Virus record (IMG/VR): IMGVR_UViG_3300042905_004491
Location: 1 to 39,224 of that record
Length of the DNA stretch: 39,224 nt
From: a virus
Strand: one strand, 5' to 3'
The first letter of the stretch is position 1; every line of letters starts with the position of its first letter. The notes under the pieces were generated by a model that did no database searches, was not told the origin of the DNA, and saw nothing but the letters and a program-made list of their open reading frames with translations. Positions 8,827 through 15,989 of this stretch are shown here, piece by piece. The position numbers and the translations under genes were made by a program.

Positions 8827-9369
8827 TTAAAAAGTATGTGCGTCTTGTCCACGTGATTCATTATATACTGATATATATGTGTCGTCAAGAACAGATTGCA
8901 CGATTTTTATCGTTTTCGCCGTGTCTTTGTGAAGAATGCCTATGCCACCTGCCATATTAAAATCATCAATGACATCTTGGGTATCATCAATAATTACAAT
9001 GTCGGATTTGGCGTAGTCTGCTTTCAAATGACGACCAGGTACGATATTGGCTTTAAAATCAATGTTATAATTTTTCAACCAAACCTTTTTCTGCCGCTTT
9101 ACTTCTTCGTGATGCATACGACCACCAGAAGAAGAAAGTATCTCTACAGGTATATCCAGTGAGATAATGTACTTCATTAATTCTTTACCACCAGGATACC
9201 ATTCAAGTGTTTCAAAATTTTTGCCGTCTACAAAACGATTCCAATTATCATCATGTTTTTCACCACGTTCACGGCTGCTTGATGCTTTTTGTTGAAAAAG
9301 TTCTTTGTATCTTTTACCAAAATCAGAAAGAACACCATCCATATCAAGATATATTTTTTGTATTCGCAT
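8827..9369 (-). CDS. HAD-superfamily phosphatase, 5'(3')-nucleotidase-like
   Basis: The 180-residue product begins IYLDMDGVLSDF, the HAD motif I with nucleophile Asp in DxDGV. Motif II is ILSSSGG, and the C-terminal motif is DIVIIDDTQDVIDDF with paired Asp residues. The size and order resemble deoxyribonucleotidase-like or NagD-small HAD enzymes of phages, which could dephosphorylate nucleotides or other small phosphates; the substrate is not visible. It overlaps the end of gp59 by 26 nt and lies between gp59 and gp32, a place that has no such gene in T4. Confidence 0.8.
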   Translation of the reverse strand: MRIQKIYLDMDGVLSDFGKRYKELFQQKASSSRERGEKHDDNWNRFVDGKNFETLEWYPGGKELMKYIISLDIPVEILSSSGGRMHHEEVKRQKKVWLKNYNIDFKANIVPGRHLKADYAKSDIVIIDDTQDVIDDFNMAGGIGILHKDTAKTIKIVQSVLDDTYISVYNESRGQDAHTF

Positions 9370-9955
9370 CGTATTCCTTTTTGAGTATGAGTTTGTATTT
9401 TGTTGGTTCGAATGGTATGAATGGTGTGTATTTCTTTATTTTTTTACTGACGTTTGGATAATGAATCGTGTCACCAATCTTTCGATCCCACGATGGTAGA
9501 AACTCAAGCACTTTGTTCAGTATGCACACAGTCTCAAGTGAGATTTCCTCATGTAGCAACTTGATCAATAGTTCTGGATATTCACCATCGTGCGACATAA
9601 ACAAGTCATTTGGCTTGCCATGACTCATTAATGATTCAATCTCATTCGTAAAGGTATACGTCAAAGACTGAATAATCTTTTGTCGTTTGCGATACTCCTC
9701 ATCAGATTCATTGGTGAGAAGATGCCCTACCCAGACATCCTGGTTATGAACCAAATTAGCAACAAGAAAATCACGGCATATATCAACATTTGCGAATCTC
9801 CGACTTAGTTTGTAAAAGTGCCATTTATCTTTTCGATTCTCAAATGCTTCAATGCTTGTGCTTACTTTACCGTGATACTTAAAGTAATCGTAAGAATCTG
9901 AATTAAAGTGTAGTTTGAGAGAAGTGTATAAACAGAATGCTTCATAGCCCGTCAT
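9344..9955 (-). CDS. gp59: Replicative helicase loader gp59
   Basis: The 203-residue product resembles T4 gp59 along its length. The N-terminus has YEAFCLYTSLKLHFNSDSYDYFKY, then RKDKWHFYKLSRRF and the conserved FLVANLVHNQDVWVGHL (compare the SNLVANQDAWIGD stretch of T4). A second half with LLHEEISLETVCILNKVLEF follows. gp59 loads helicase gp41 on gp32-coated forks. Its ATG overlaps the stop of gp33, and gp32 is two genes downstream, preserving the T4 order 33-59-32. Confidence 0.9.
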   Translation of the reverse strand: MTGYEAFCLYTSLKLHFNSDSYDYFKYHGKVSTSIEAFENRKDKWHFYKLSRRFANVDICRDFLVANLVHNQDVWVGHLLTNESDEEYRKRQKIIQSLTYTFTNEIESLMSHGKPNDLFMSHDGEYPELLIKLLHEEISLETVCILNKVLEFLPSWDRKIGDTIHYPNVSKKIKKYTPFIPFEPTKYKLILKKEYDANTKNIS

Positions 9956-10176
9956 ATCGGTAAACGATTACCTTTCACTTTTAACATATTTAAACGTTCT
10001 GCTTGCTCATGAATCTTTGACTTTAGATTTGGTGTGATGAGTGAAGCAGCAACTTCCAATTCTAATCCAGTCTCTTTACAGTGTTCAGTGATGGCCTCAA
10101 GATATGTGTAATCTGTGTTGGCCACCAGTCTCTCTATCTGTAAAGAGAACTTGAGCATTTCATCTTTGGTTGGCAT
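9952..10176 (-). CDS. gp33: Late transcription accessory factor gp33-like
   Basis: This 74-residue protein aligns by eye with T4 gp33 in the segment YLEAITEHCKETGLELE and the following LITPNLKSKIHEQAERLN. gp33 binds the beta-flap of host RNA polymerase and links it to the sliding clamp for late transcription. It is shorter than T4 gp33 (112 aa) and lacks most of the N-terminal extension. Position immediately upstream of gp59, with overlapping start and stop, supports the identification. The presence of T4-type late boxes elsewhere fits its role. Confidence 0.75.
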   Translation of the reverse strand: MPTKDEMLKFSLQIERLVANTDYTYLEAITEHCKETGLELEVAASLITPNLKSKIHEQAERLNMLKVKGNRLPI

Positions 10177-10541
10177 CAGAAATTAACTTTTATTTTGCTA
10201 CCAGTGCTGCTTGGTAGTTCTGCCGACCACGATTGAAATTGTTGAGTAGTCTGATCTGGTATTGTATCATTCGTTGTGCCACTGAATAGCCAGTTGTTAT
10301 TTGGTATGTTACTGAAATCATATTCTGATTGTTCACCAAGAGTAACTGGACTCTCTTCTTTTTCGAATGGCACAACATCAATCATACCATCAATTTGATA
10401 ACCACAGCCTTGTAAAAAATCACGGAATCTATCAAAGATGTCACCAAGATACAAGGCATTGCAATTCATTTCTAAGTCTCTTTCACCTTCAGCAGAATGA
10501 AAGCGAAACATGAATGTGTGGTTGTCATTATCAAAATCCAT
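10176..10541 (-). CDS. Conserved phage protein of unknown function
   Basis: The 121-residue acidic protein has FMFRFHSAEGERDLEMN, then LGDIFDRFRDFLQGCGYQIDG and a low-complexity Ser/Thr/Gln tail. The middle block resembles hypothetical proteins common in T4-type marine phages, usually next to gp33. Its stop touches the gp33 start. No catalytic motif or membrane segment is visible. Confidence 0.7.
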   Translation of the reverse strand: MDFDNDNHTFMFRFHSAEGERDLEMNCNALYLGDIFDRFRDFLQGCGYQIDGMIDVVPFEKEESPVTLGEQSEYDFSNIPNNNWLFSGTTNDTIPDQTTQQFQSWSAELPSSTGSKIKVNF

Positions 10542-10555
10542 AATATAATCTCCGT

Positions 10556-10774
10556 TTATTTACGATTAGCAGCGTGTGCAATACAAACAATATCATCACT
10601 CTTGGCATATGAACACCGTACAGTCAATGGGTCAATACCTTTTGCAATAGCGTTTTCAATATTTGCTGCCATTAGTTTACGGTCATTCAAACCATAAAGA
10701 CATATCGCAGCAACGATTGAAAGTAGAACCAAAGTAACCGAAACTGTGGTTATACTACTCAATCCCTTCTCCAT
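10556..10774 (-). CDS. Small single-pass membrane protein
   Basis: I chose the ATG at 10774 because AAGGAG lies six bases upstream. An ATG at 10807, overlapping the upstream stop as ATGA, would add 11 residues that contain this ribosome-binding site. The product of about 72 residues has one membrane segment (VSVTLVLLSIVAAICLYGL) near residues 9-27, then a short tail with two Cys (RCSYAK, VCIAHAA). It lies directly downstream of an exported SleB-like hydrolase, so a lysis role (holin or spanin type) is possible but unproven. Confidence 0.6.
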   Translation of the reverse strand: MEKGLSSITTVSVTLVLLSIVAAICLYGLNDRKLMAANIENAIAKGIDPLTVRCSYAKSDDIVCIAHAANRK

Positions 10775-10803
10775 CATCTTCTCCTTTTTGCTTGATAAAA
10801 TAC

Positions 10804-11355
10804 TCATGAACTCTTCTTTGCCTTATTGTAGAATAAATGTCTGCCGATTTGAGCAGTGTACCTCATATTATTCCAACCAGGTTTTACATAGTCTGCATGA
10901 AAGAACAATGCACCTCTTGTTGGATCTTTGAACTTTTCAGTATAAAGATAGAACGCCAATGCTAGTTCAGTTACACTATTATACAACGAATTACTCTCTA
11001 ATGTCAAGAGTCCTTTTCTCATCATATCCTTAGGACGATTTTCACATACCCATGAGAATTGACAAACGGTGCCAACTTTTTGTTTGACTACACCACAATA
11101 TGTGTCAGGAAATACACCTGATTGCATTCGATTGTGTGTAACAAATGCTACGGCAATTTGCCCAAGTCTTGGTTCTAGTCCTGCTTCAAAATACATGTTC
11201 TGTGCAAGACATTCAACTTCCGATCTTGCTTGTGGTGATAAATCTTCCAGTTGAACTTTCGGCTGAACTGGTATACTGATTTGTGCTGCTGCATGACCAA
11301 CATATACAACAAATGCTGCAAAGATACTACAAAGTAATAGTGTGATGTAACGCAT
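10804..11355 (-). CDS. SleB/CwlJ-like cell wall hydrolase with signal peptide
   Basis: The 183-residue product starts with a hydrophobic signal (MRYITLLLCSIFAAFVVYVG) and likely cleavage after HAAA. The catalytic domain (about 43-180) has LAQNMYFEAGLEPRLGQIAVA, THNRMQSGVFPDTYCGVVKQ, CQFSW and ALFFHADYVKPGW, typical of the Hydrolase_2 (SleB/CwlJ) family, with the conserved Glu in YFEA. It probably cuts peptidoglycan from the periplasm at lysis. It is preceded by an AAAAGGAG site. The downstream membrane protein begins at its stop. Confidence 0.85.
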   Translation of the reverse strand: MRYITLLLCSIFAAFVVYVGHAAAQISIPVQPKVQLEDLSPQARSEVECLAQNMYFEAGLEPRLGQIAVAFVTHNRMQSGVFPDTYCGVVKQKVGTVCQFSWVCENRPKDMMRKGLLTLESNSLYNSVTELALAFYLYTEKFKDPTRGALFFHADYVKPGWNNMRYTAQIGRHLFYNKAKKSS

Positions 11356-11377
11356 ATTTCTCCTTTTTAGTTAGAGA

Positions 11378-11391
11378 TGTGCCGAAGCACA
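11378..11391 (-). other. UUCG-capped RNA hairpin in leader of wall hydrolase
   Basis: On the minus strand TGTGC-TTCG-GCACA lies just before the AAAAGGAG of the SleB-like gene. No U-tract follows, so it is more likely an mRNA-stabilising or attenuating hairpin than a terminator. Confidence 0.5.
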
Positions 11392-11401
11392 CCCGTTCCC
11401 G

Positions 11402-11674
11402 TCAGGCAGTTTTTTTGCTTTGTGTTTTTTCTGCTGAAATATTTGAAACGAATCCATTCAAGGCTTGTGCCTTGGCAATGATTTCGCTTTCTGAGGGATA
11501 TGGTGGAAGTGCTGGATGGTCAGGTATTGCTTGTCCGTTTAGTTTAGCGGACTCCACCTTTACTTGCCAGTCGTGGCTAAGTTGATCACGCTTACCATAA
11601 TACTCTTCGGTAAGCATATCTCTTGCCATTTTTAGAAGTTCAAGACGAATCTCGAACGGTGTAAGATTACTCAT
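11402..11674 (-). CDS. Conserved phage protein of unknown function
   Basis: The 90-residue protein has a helical N-terminus (LTPFEIRLELLKMARDMLTE), then YYGKRDQLSHDWQVKVE and LPPYPSESEIIAKAQALNGFV. The N-terminal block recurs in small proteins of many T4-type marine phages. An ATG behind a CAGGAG-type site is used. No motif points to a function. Confidence 0.7.
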   Translation of the reverse strand: MSNLTPFEIRLELLKMARDMLTEEYYGKRDQLSHDWQVKVESAKLNGQAIPDHPALPPYPSESEIIAKAQALNGFVSNISAEKTQSKKTA

Positions 11675-11698
11675 AATTACTCCTGTGTGTTGTGTGTT

Positions 11699-11726
11699 TA
11701 CTGGCGGGTTGTGTGTAATGCCAGTA
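11699..11726. repeat. Inverted repeat hairpin
   Basis: TACTGGC and GCCAGTA pair across a 14-base GT-rich loop in the leader upstream of the 11402-11674 gene. There is no U-tract on either strand; it may fold in the mRNA leader. Confidence 0.4.
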
Positions 11727-11742
11727 CACTTATTTAGTTATT

Positions 11743-12453
11743 TTAATCCCAAAGGCCACGGTAGTATTTGCCAAACAAACGAAAACCGTTATCCATGCGA
11801 TCATAAACTTTGTTCATACCATCATAGTCACATTCATATGTGTGATTGGGACCATTTACCATTTGTGACAATTTGGGATTATCTTCACATGGCACAAACT
11901 GCATATCGATATGACCAGAACGATATGCTTCTTCCCATGAGTCATCAAGCAGATGTTCAAAGGCAAAAATCATTTCATTCAACACCCATTCCCAACGACG
12001 ATGTGTGATATCCCAAGATTCTTTTTCATATTGTTCATCACCTTCAAACTTAAAACTGAATTGTGATGAATCATTTTCATAACCAACGATACGTAGTTCT
12101 TCTGGCACATCTTCAAGATCAACCATAGGTGAACCATGTTTTGTTGCTTGAAGTTGTTTGAGCATCGGCAAAATAATATTTGCTAATGTGTGATCCATTG
12201 ACCAAGTATCGTACTTGTCAATACGCACTTTGATTTTGCGTTCTTTGTGACTTTCTATCCACTGACAAAACTTAGTTAGCCAAGAATCATTACCATTCTT
12301 ATCTTCGGCCAACCATGTACCAAAGTCATGAACCCAATCAGGATGTCGTTTGAATCCATACTCATCAGGTACTTTTTTTACCCAAAAGCAAAGCAGTTCT
12401 GCTAATTGATAAGGACCAAACCAGTTTGTATAAGGACCAATGTAAACACGCAT
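11743..12453 (-). CDS. Conserved phage protein of unknown function (YIGPY family)
   Basis: The start is set at ATG 12453 (MRVYIGPYTNWFGPYQ); upstream codons lie in the tmRNA coding piece. The product of 236 residues is rich in Trp, Asp and Glu and includes DVPEELRIVGYENDSSQFSF and RWEWVLNEMIFAFEHLL. Such proteins with the GPYxxWxGPYQ opening are common hypothetical proteins in T4-type phages of marine bacteria. No catalytic motif is visible. Confidence 0.75.
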   Translation of the reverse strand: MRVYIGPYTNWFGPYQLAELLCFWVKKVPDEYGFKRHPDWVHDFGTWLAEDKNGNDSWLTKFCQWIESHKERKIKVRIDKYDTWSMDHTLANIILPMLKQLQATKHGSPMVDLEDVPEELRIVGYENDSSQFSFKFEGDEQYEKESWDITHRRWEWVLNEMIFAFEHLLDDSWEEAYRSGHIDMQFVPCEDNPKLSQMVNGPNHTYECDYDGMNKVYDRMDNGFRLFGKYYRGLWD

Positions 12454-12473
12454 AATGTATCTCTGAATTTGAT

Positions 12474-12505
12474 GTGGGTTGTTTTGGTAATAAGGTACAA
12501 CCCAC
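12474..12505 (-). other. Hairpin closing the tmRNA coding piece
   Basis: A nine-base-pair stem, GTGGGTTGT with ACAACCCAC, closes a 14-base loop shortly after the tag stop codon. It may be the 3' structure of the coding piece. The next gene starts 21 nt further on. Confidence 0.5.
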
Positions 12506-12525
12506 TTAAACCCCAGCAAGGCTAT

Positions 12526-12558
12526 TTAAGCAGCCATTGCGTAGTAATTATCGTTTGC
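12526..12558 (-). other. tmRNA tag reading frame ANDNYYAMAA
   Basis: The resume codon is GCA at 12558-12556, preceded by TTATCT, with U at -5 and A at -4 as in the E. coli tmRNA. Ten codons (GCA AAC GAT AAT TAC TAC GCA ATG GCT GCT) lead to TAA. The tag has the length of the E. coli tag and ends in Ala-Ala, as expected for a proteolysis signal. Confidence 0.9.
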
Positions 12559-12771
12559 AGATAATTTATTTGCTTGATTTACAGTCATCGCCTACTGTGT
12601 TGCCTTCTCCACTATCTCACCCTGTCGAAACCAGGTCTAGCCCATCAGAAATGTCCTGCTGTTCACAGGTCGGGAATTCCAATCCTCAGAGTCTTGTTAA
12701 ACTTTTACATATCACCCTAAACAACACTTCTGGTGGACTAGGGCGGAGTCGAACCGCCGTCCAGAATGCCT

Positions 12772-12951
12772 TCACTTTGAAGGAGTTACAACAATTCTTT
12801 CAACTGGCACACAACGTGCCACGATATAATCTCTGTGTCGCACAATCGTACTTGCCACTTCTTGGCACTGTTCAAAATTCTCAAATGTTTTCCATTGTGA
12901 TTCTGTAACTGAACCTGAAATGATGACCGTTACAATTAATGCGTAAAACAT
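12772..12951 (-). CDS. Small exported-looking protein, 59 aa
   Basis: ATG 12951 overlaps the previous stop (TAATG) and the frame runs 59 codons to TGA at 12772. The product opens with a short hydrophobic stretch (FYALIVTVIISGSV), followed by FENFEQCQEVAS and ARCVPVERI, with two Cys that could pair in the periplasm. Short proteins of this layout recur in marine phages. Its last codons form the CCTTC/GAAGG hairpin at the 5' edge of the tmRNA acceptor piece, so the mRNA and tmRNA precursor appear to be one transcript. Confidence 0.65.
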   Translation of the reverse strand: MFYALIVTVIISGSVTESQWKTFENFEQCQEVASTIVRHRDYIVARCVPVERIVVTPSK

Positions 12952-13118
12952 TAGTCTGATACTACAATGAATCCTTCTTGTTGCATTTGTTTATGAAATT
13001 CATTTTTCTTCATAGCATACCAACCCCAAGAACCAAAAAATGTTGTGCCTGGATTTGGTCCTTGTTCTCTCAAGTACGCATCAAGTTTTTTATCGTATTC
13101 TTTTTCAGTAATTTGCAT
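12951..13118 (-). CDS. Small conserved-looking protein, 55 aa
   Basis: ATG 13118 lies 1 nt after the stop of the upstream gene; 55 codons end in TAA at 12951. The product is ITEKEYDKKLDAYLREQ, then FFGSWGWYAMKKNEF and a short tail ending VVSD. It is soluble and helical. The tight packing on both sides and absence of stops support it as a real gene. The function is unknown. Confidence 0.65.
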   Translation of the reverse strand: MQITEKEYDKKLDAYLREQGPNPGTTFFGSWGWYAMKKNEFHKQMQQEGFIVVSD

Positions 13119-13119
13119 A

Positions 13120-13650
13120 TCACACCGTTGTAAATCTTGCTGAACCTTTGCTCGTTCTTCCTGGCTTCAACGGCTTATCAGACTTTGGTTTTGTTTCTGT
13201 TTGAAATGGTGCATGTGGCTTATTGAAAGCCATCTTGCCTACATTCTCTGTCTTGCCGTGACCTGGGAATCCTGTTTTGTTTGTTCCGTGTAAGGTCGCT
13301 GTTTTTCCATCATGATGTAAGATTGAGTCTTGATTATAATGTTCTCCATGTTTCTTGATATCATGGAGCAACTGTTTGCCGTGTTCATCTCCTTTTCCCT
13401 TTGCATGTACCAAAATAGACTTCTCTTTACCACCTTCCCAATGACCTTCAACATCTTTGTGAGTGTAGCCTTGTGCAGTCAGTTTCTTTTTCAGTTCTTC
13501 GTGATTCTTTTTGTTTTGTTCCGGCGACACTTCATCATGAGGTCGCTGTGATGAAAGAATCGCATAATGGCGACCTTCTTCCGCATGTTTAGCCAATCTT
13601 GCTAATGGATTGCCTTCATCTAATTGTGTATGTTGTTTGAATGATAGCAT
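13120..13650 (-). CDS. DUF3293-like conserved phage protein
   Basis: The 176-residue product has GRHYAILSSQRP, an EQNKKNHEELKKKLTAQGY helix, and GHWEGGKEKSILVHA. This order (AILSAxxP, xxENxxxxxxL, a short G-x-W motif, then ExSxxV) is that of the DUF3293 family; the assignment is by eye. The C-terminus is basic and rich in His, Gly and Lys. It has a GGAGG site and a T4-type late box 23 nt upstream. Confidence 0.6.
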   Translation of the reverse strand: MLSFKQHTQLDEGNPLARLAKHAEEGRHYAILSSQRPHDEVSPEQNKKNHEELKKKLTAQGYTHKDVEGHWEGGKEKSILVHAKGKGDEHGKQLLHDIKKHGEHYNQDSILHHDGKTATLHGTNKTGFPGHGKTENVGKMAFNKPHAPFQTETKPKSDKPLKPGRTSKGSARFTTV

Positions 13651-13665
13651 AGTGCCTCCGACATG

Positions 13666-14331
13666 TCAAGCATATTTATCAATCATTTCAATCAACGGTT
13701 GCCGGTAATCGTGAATCTGTTTTTCGAATACCTGCGCTGGTCCTTCTTCGGTAGCAATCAGTACCACAATGTCATCAATCCAAATACCAGTTCGTTCAGC
13801 AAACATCAGTGCATATGCTGTACACTGCATAAAGTAGTTCTGAATGTAATCTTCATCTTTCTGTTTTGTGGATGTCTTGAAATCAATGACTGACAACTTA
13901 CCATTCCATTCAGCAATCAAGTCTACACGACCAGCAATTCTAAGTTTATCGGAATACAGTGCTTGCTCTTGTGAATAAACTTTACCAACGTTCTCATCAA
14001 TGATTGGCTTGATTTTGAAAAACAATTCTTTCAGATCAGGCATCAACATCTGCATTCTGAAATCGTTTATTTCGTTGTTGATATAATCTTCACAAATCTT
14101 ATGTACCTTTGTACCACGGTTTGATGCCTTGCGTGATATCTCGTTTGCTCTCTCTTCACCTACAGCCTGTCGCCATTCAAAAAGGGCTTTCTTGCCGTAA
14201 TTGGAAAGTACCGTAGTGATAGACTTATACTTGTTGCCTTCAGGCGTAGTATAGAGTCTACCACTATCAGTAGTTTCTGCTTTTAGGTCAAATTGTAGTT
14301 GCGGTAACTTTACATGATCAAATGTTCGCAT
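13666..14331 (-). CDS. PD-(D/E)XK exonuclease, RecB/Cas4-like
   Basis: The 221-residue protein has the PD-(D/E)XK core: GRVDLIAEWNGKLSVIDFKTSTK at about 135-157, with Asp in GRVD, then DFKT carrying the Asp and Lys pair, followed by QCTAYALMF as the distal helix motif. An upstream RGTKVHKICEDY supplies the conserved His/Glu. It probably degrades or processes DNA ends. It starts 3 nt after the PhoH stop, so the two are co-transcribed. Confidence 0.8.
   Translation of the reverse strand: MRTFDHVKLPQLQFDLKAETTDSGRLYTTPEGNKYKSITTVLSNYGKKALFEWRQAVGEERANEISRKASNRGTKVHKICEDYINNEINDFRMQMLMPDLKELFFKIKPIIDENVGKVYSQEQALYSDKLRIAGRVDLIAEWNGKLSVIDFKTSTKQKDEDYIQNYFMQCTAYALMFAERTGIWIDDIVVLIATEEGPAQVFEKQIHDYRQPLIEMIDKYA
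13673..13680 (-). promoter_or_regulatory. Candidate T4-type late promoter box (GATAAATA)
   Basis: GATAAATA differs by one base from the T4 late consensus TATAAATA. It is followed by GGAGG and the ATG at 13650, so a short leader would result. It lies inside the end of the upstream nuclease gene. Confidence 0.45.
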
Positions 14332-14333
14332 TG

Positions 14334-15095
14334 TTATGTTTTTTCTGAAATATCCTCAAACTTCAATTTGGCCAAAATGTAATCCTTAACTAGGCTTGAA
14401 CGAACAATGTCATCTGGTGTAAATTCAATTCTTGTAAAAGCATCCATATGGTATGCAATATCAAAAAACTTCAATAAACCAGATACATCGTTTTTCTTTT
14501 TGTTCAAGTCAGTCTGTCTGTAATCACCACACCAAATAATCTTTGATCGATGACCCACACGTGTCATTACGGTATCTATTTCTTCAAACGTCATATTCTG
14601 CATTTCATCAACAATGATAATGGCATCATCAAATGACATACCACGAATGAATGATGTTGAAATGAATTCAATATGACCTTGCTCTTCGAGTCTATCCCAT
14701 GCATCTTTGCGACCAAAAAGTGTTTCGCATATTTGACGATATGGTTGTTGATAGATTTCCATCTTCTCATCTACACTTCCTGGTAGATGACCGATTTCTC
14801 TAGATTGTACTGCGGAACGAACAACAATAATTTTTTCAAAGGTGTTGCTCCTATCTAACACCTCTTCAATTGCTTTGTATAGTGCTGAAAAAGTTTTACC
14901 TGTTCCAGCAACACCATGTAACGCTATAAAGTAATCTTGCCTCTTATATGCATCAAAAAATATTTTTTGGTTTTCAGTTAAGGGTTGAAAGGTTTTCATA
15001 TCATCCAATCGTAACTTCAATCGATTGGATGGCTTTGAATAATCATTTACTTCTTCACTGCTGTAAACTTGCTTTAGTGCTGCTCTCCTTGCCAT
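14334..15095 (-). CDS. phoH: PhoH-like ATPase
   Basis: The 253-residue product has Walker A GVAGTGKT (about 60-67), Walker B IIIVDEMQNM, and WCGDYRQTDL, the conserved PhoH sensor region. PhoH-like proteins are common in marine T4-type phages; they are P-loop ATPases linked to RNA handling and, through the host Pho regulon name, to phosphate stress. The substrate here is not visible. The gene lies immediately upstream of the PD-(D/E)XK exonuclease. Confidence 0.92.
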   Translation of the reverse strand: MARRAALKQVYSSEEVNDYSKPSNRLKLRLDDMKTFQPLTENQKIFFDAYKRQDYFIALHGVAGTGKTFSALYKAIEEVLDRSNTFEKIIVVRSAVQSREIGHLPGSVDEKMEIYQQPYRQICETLFGRKDAWDRLEEQGHIEFISTSFIRGMSFDDAIIIVDEMQNMTFEEIDTVMTRVGHRSKIIWCGDYRQTDLNKKKNDVSGLLKFFDIAYHMDAFTRIEFTPDDIVRSSLVKDYILAKLKFEDISEKT

Positions 15096-15135
15096 AAGTG
15101 TTCCTTATATACGACTACAGGTTAGCATGATACAA

Positions 15136-15441
15136 TTACTGCCCAAATTTTCCTAGATGCTTATCTACAATTCTTTGTGTTTGTGATTCTCTGATGGATT
15201 TTTTACCGTGCTTATTGGCCACGGAAGATTGTTTATGATTCTCGGAAACTTTTGCTAAAACTTCTTTGAAACCGTCTGGTACTTTACCAGTAATTGATAC
15301 GCCACTGACAATTGACATGGCGCCAAGATGAACTTGTTGAATGTGTGGATTTTCTTTGAGATATTCGTCTTTGCCAGAAAGGCTTATGAATTTCTCAAAA
15401 GTTTCACCTGTTTCAGTATTTAAAAAATCGTATGTTGGCAT
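15136..15441 (-). CDS. FmdB-like small phage protein lacking zinc cysteines
   Basis: Start at ATG 15441 gives MPTYDFLNTETGETFEKF, the opening of FmdB-type zinc-ribbon proteins (MPTYDYxCxxCG), but the Cys residues are replaced, so metal binding is lost. The rest (about 100 residues) contains VPDGFKEVLAKVSENH and a basic C-terminus. This degenerate FmdB form is common in T4-type marine phages. It overlaps the upstream gene's end. Confidence 0.7.
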   Translation of the reverse strand: MPTYDFLNTETGETFEKFISLSGKDEYLKENPHIQQVHLGAMSIVSGVSITGKVPDGFKEVLAKVSENHKQSSVANKHGKKSIRESQTQRIVDKHLGKFGQ

Positions 15442-15446
15442 TAATC

Positions 15447-15989
15447 TTATATAGTCAAGTACCACTCTGGCTTAGGACGTTTTGTCCAACGTGCAAAGTG
15501 TGTTTTCTTCTCATTGTAATATTTATGATATGATGCAAGAGAATCATTCATTATTTTACAATCATCAGGCATAGCTGGTGTTGGTTCTGTTTCACACAGA
15601 CCAACAGGAATTTTTTCTGGCAACTTTGCCAAATCATCTCTCAATCTTGCACACGCATGAATTTTACCATAACGGTATGTGTATTCGTCAAGCAAATGAC
15701 ACCACATTTCATAAAGCCATTTGTAGTTCAAATGATTTGCTCTAGCCCAAACGTTCGATGGATGATTAACATGTGATGCTTTCATCAATCGTTGTTCACG
15801 ATCATCGGGCAAACGCCAGCGTTTAATCTTGCGATTATTCACGGTCAAATCATAATATTCTTGACCGTCACAGATCCGATGCGCCGTTGACAATAATTGT
15901 GCGTACTCAATAATCATCTTTACCACGTGCTTGTCGCAGTGGTATTCAGCGCATGTTTTCGGATCGTGATCAAGATAGAAGATATTCAT
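15447..15989 (-). CDS. Conserved phage protein (DKHVVKM family), unknown function
   Basis: The 180-residue product opens FYLDHDPKTCAEYHCDKHVV, continues IIEYAQLLSTAHRI and HPSNVWARANHLNYKWLYEMW, then YRYGKIH and a C-terminal RWTKRPKPEWY. This pattern of conserved His, Lys, Trp and Tyr residues is very common in T4-type phages, where it is usually left unnamed. It looks like an enzyme because polar residues are conserved, but I cannot name the reaction. Confidence 0.8.
   Translation of the reverse strand: MNIFYLDHDPKTCAEYHCDKHVVKMIIEYAQLLSTAHRICDGQEYYDLTVNNRKIKRWRLPDDREQRLMKASHVNHPSNVWARANHLNYKWLYEMWCHLLDEYTYRYGKIHACARLRDDLAKLPEKIPVGLCETEPTPAMPDDCKIMNDSLASYHKYYNEKKTHFARWTKRPKPEWYLTI
15520..15527 (-). 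promoter_or_regulatory. Candidate T4-type late box (CATAAATA)
   Basis: CATAAATA lies inside the end of the upstream gene, about 80 nt before the FmdB-like start. It is one base away from TATAAATA. Such boxes occur by chance in AT-rich DNA, so support is weak. Confidence 0.25.

Larger units (their letters stand above)
12474..12790 (-). ncRNA. ssrA: Circularly permuted two-piece tmRNA
   Basis: On the minus strand the acceptor piece comes first: P2' CATTCTG, then T-arm GGCGG-TTCGACT-CCGCC, then CTAGTCC and ACCA ending at 12731. An 87-nt intervening loop (12644-12730) follows, then the coding piece starting at 12643 with GGGCTAG, the D-like GGTTTCGACAGGG, a pseudoknot region, and tag codons for ANDNYYAMAA-stop (12558-12526). 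GGGCTAG pairs fully with CTAGTCC, including the G3-U70 alanine identity pair, and CAGGGTG pairs with CATTCTG as P2. This order is the permuted type of alphaproteobacteria and some cyanobacteria. The outer ends are approximate. Confidence 0.92.

Noticed and set aside
12454-12519. Upstream extension of the 11743-12453 gene
   Set aside because: These codons lie in the tmRNA coding piece; the ATG at 12453 gives the conserved start.
12537-12908. Plus-strand ORF of 123 codons across the tmRNA
   Set aside because: It is an accidental reading of the tmRNA complement and small minus-strand gene; no ribosome-binding site and no recognisable protein.
15096-15135. Possible promoter upstream of PhoH
   Set aside because: TATATA-like sequence is present but no -35 box at proper spacing.
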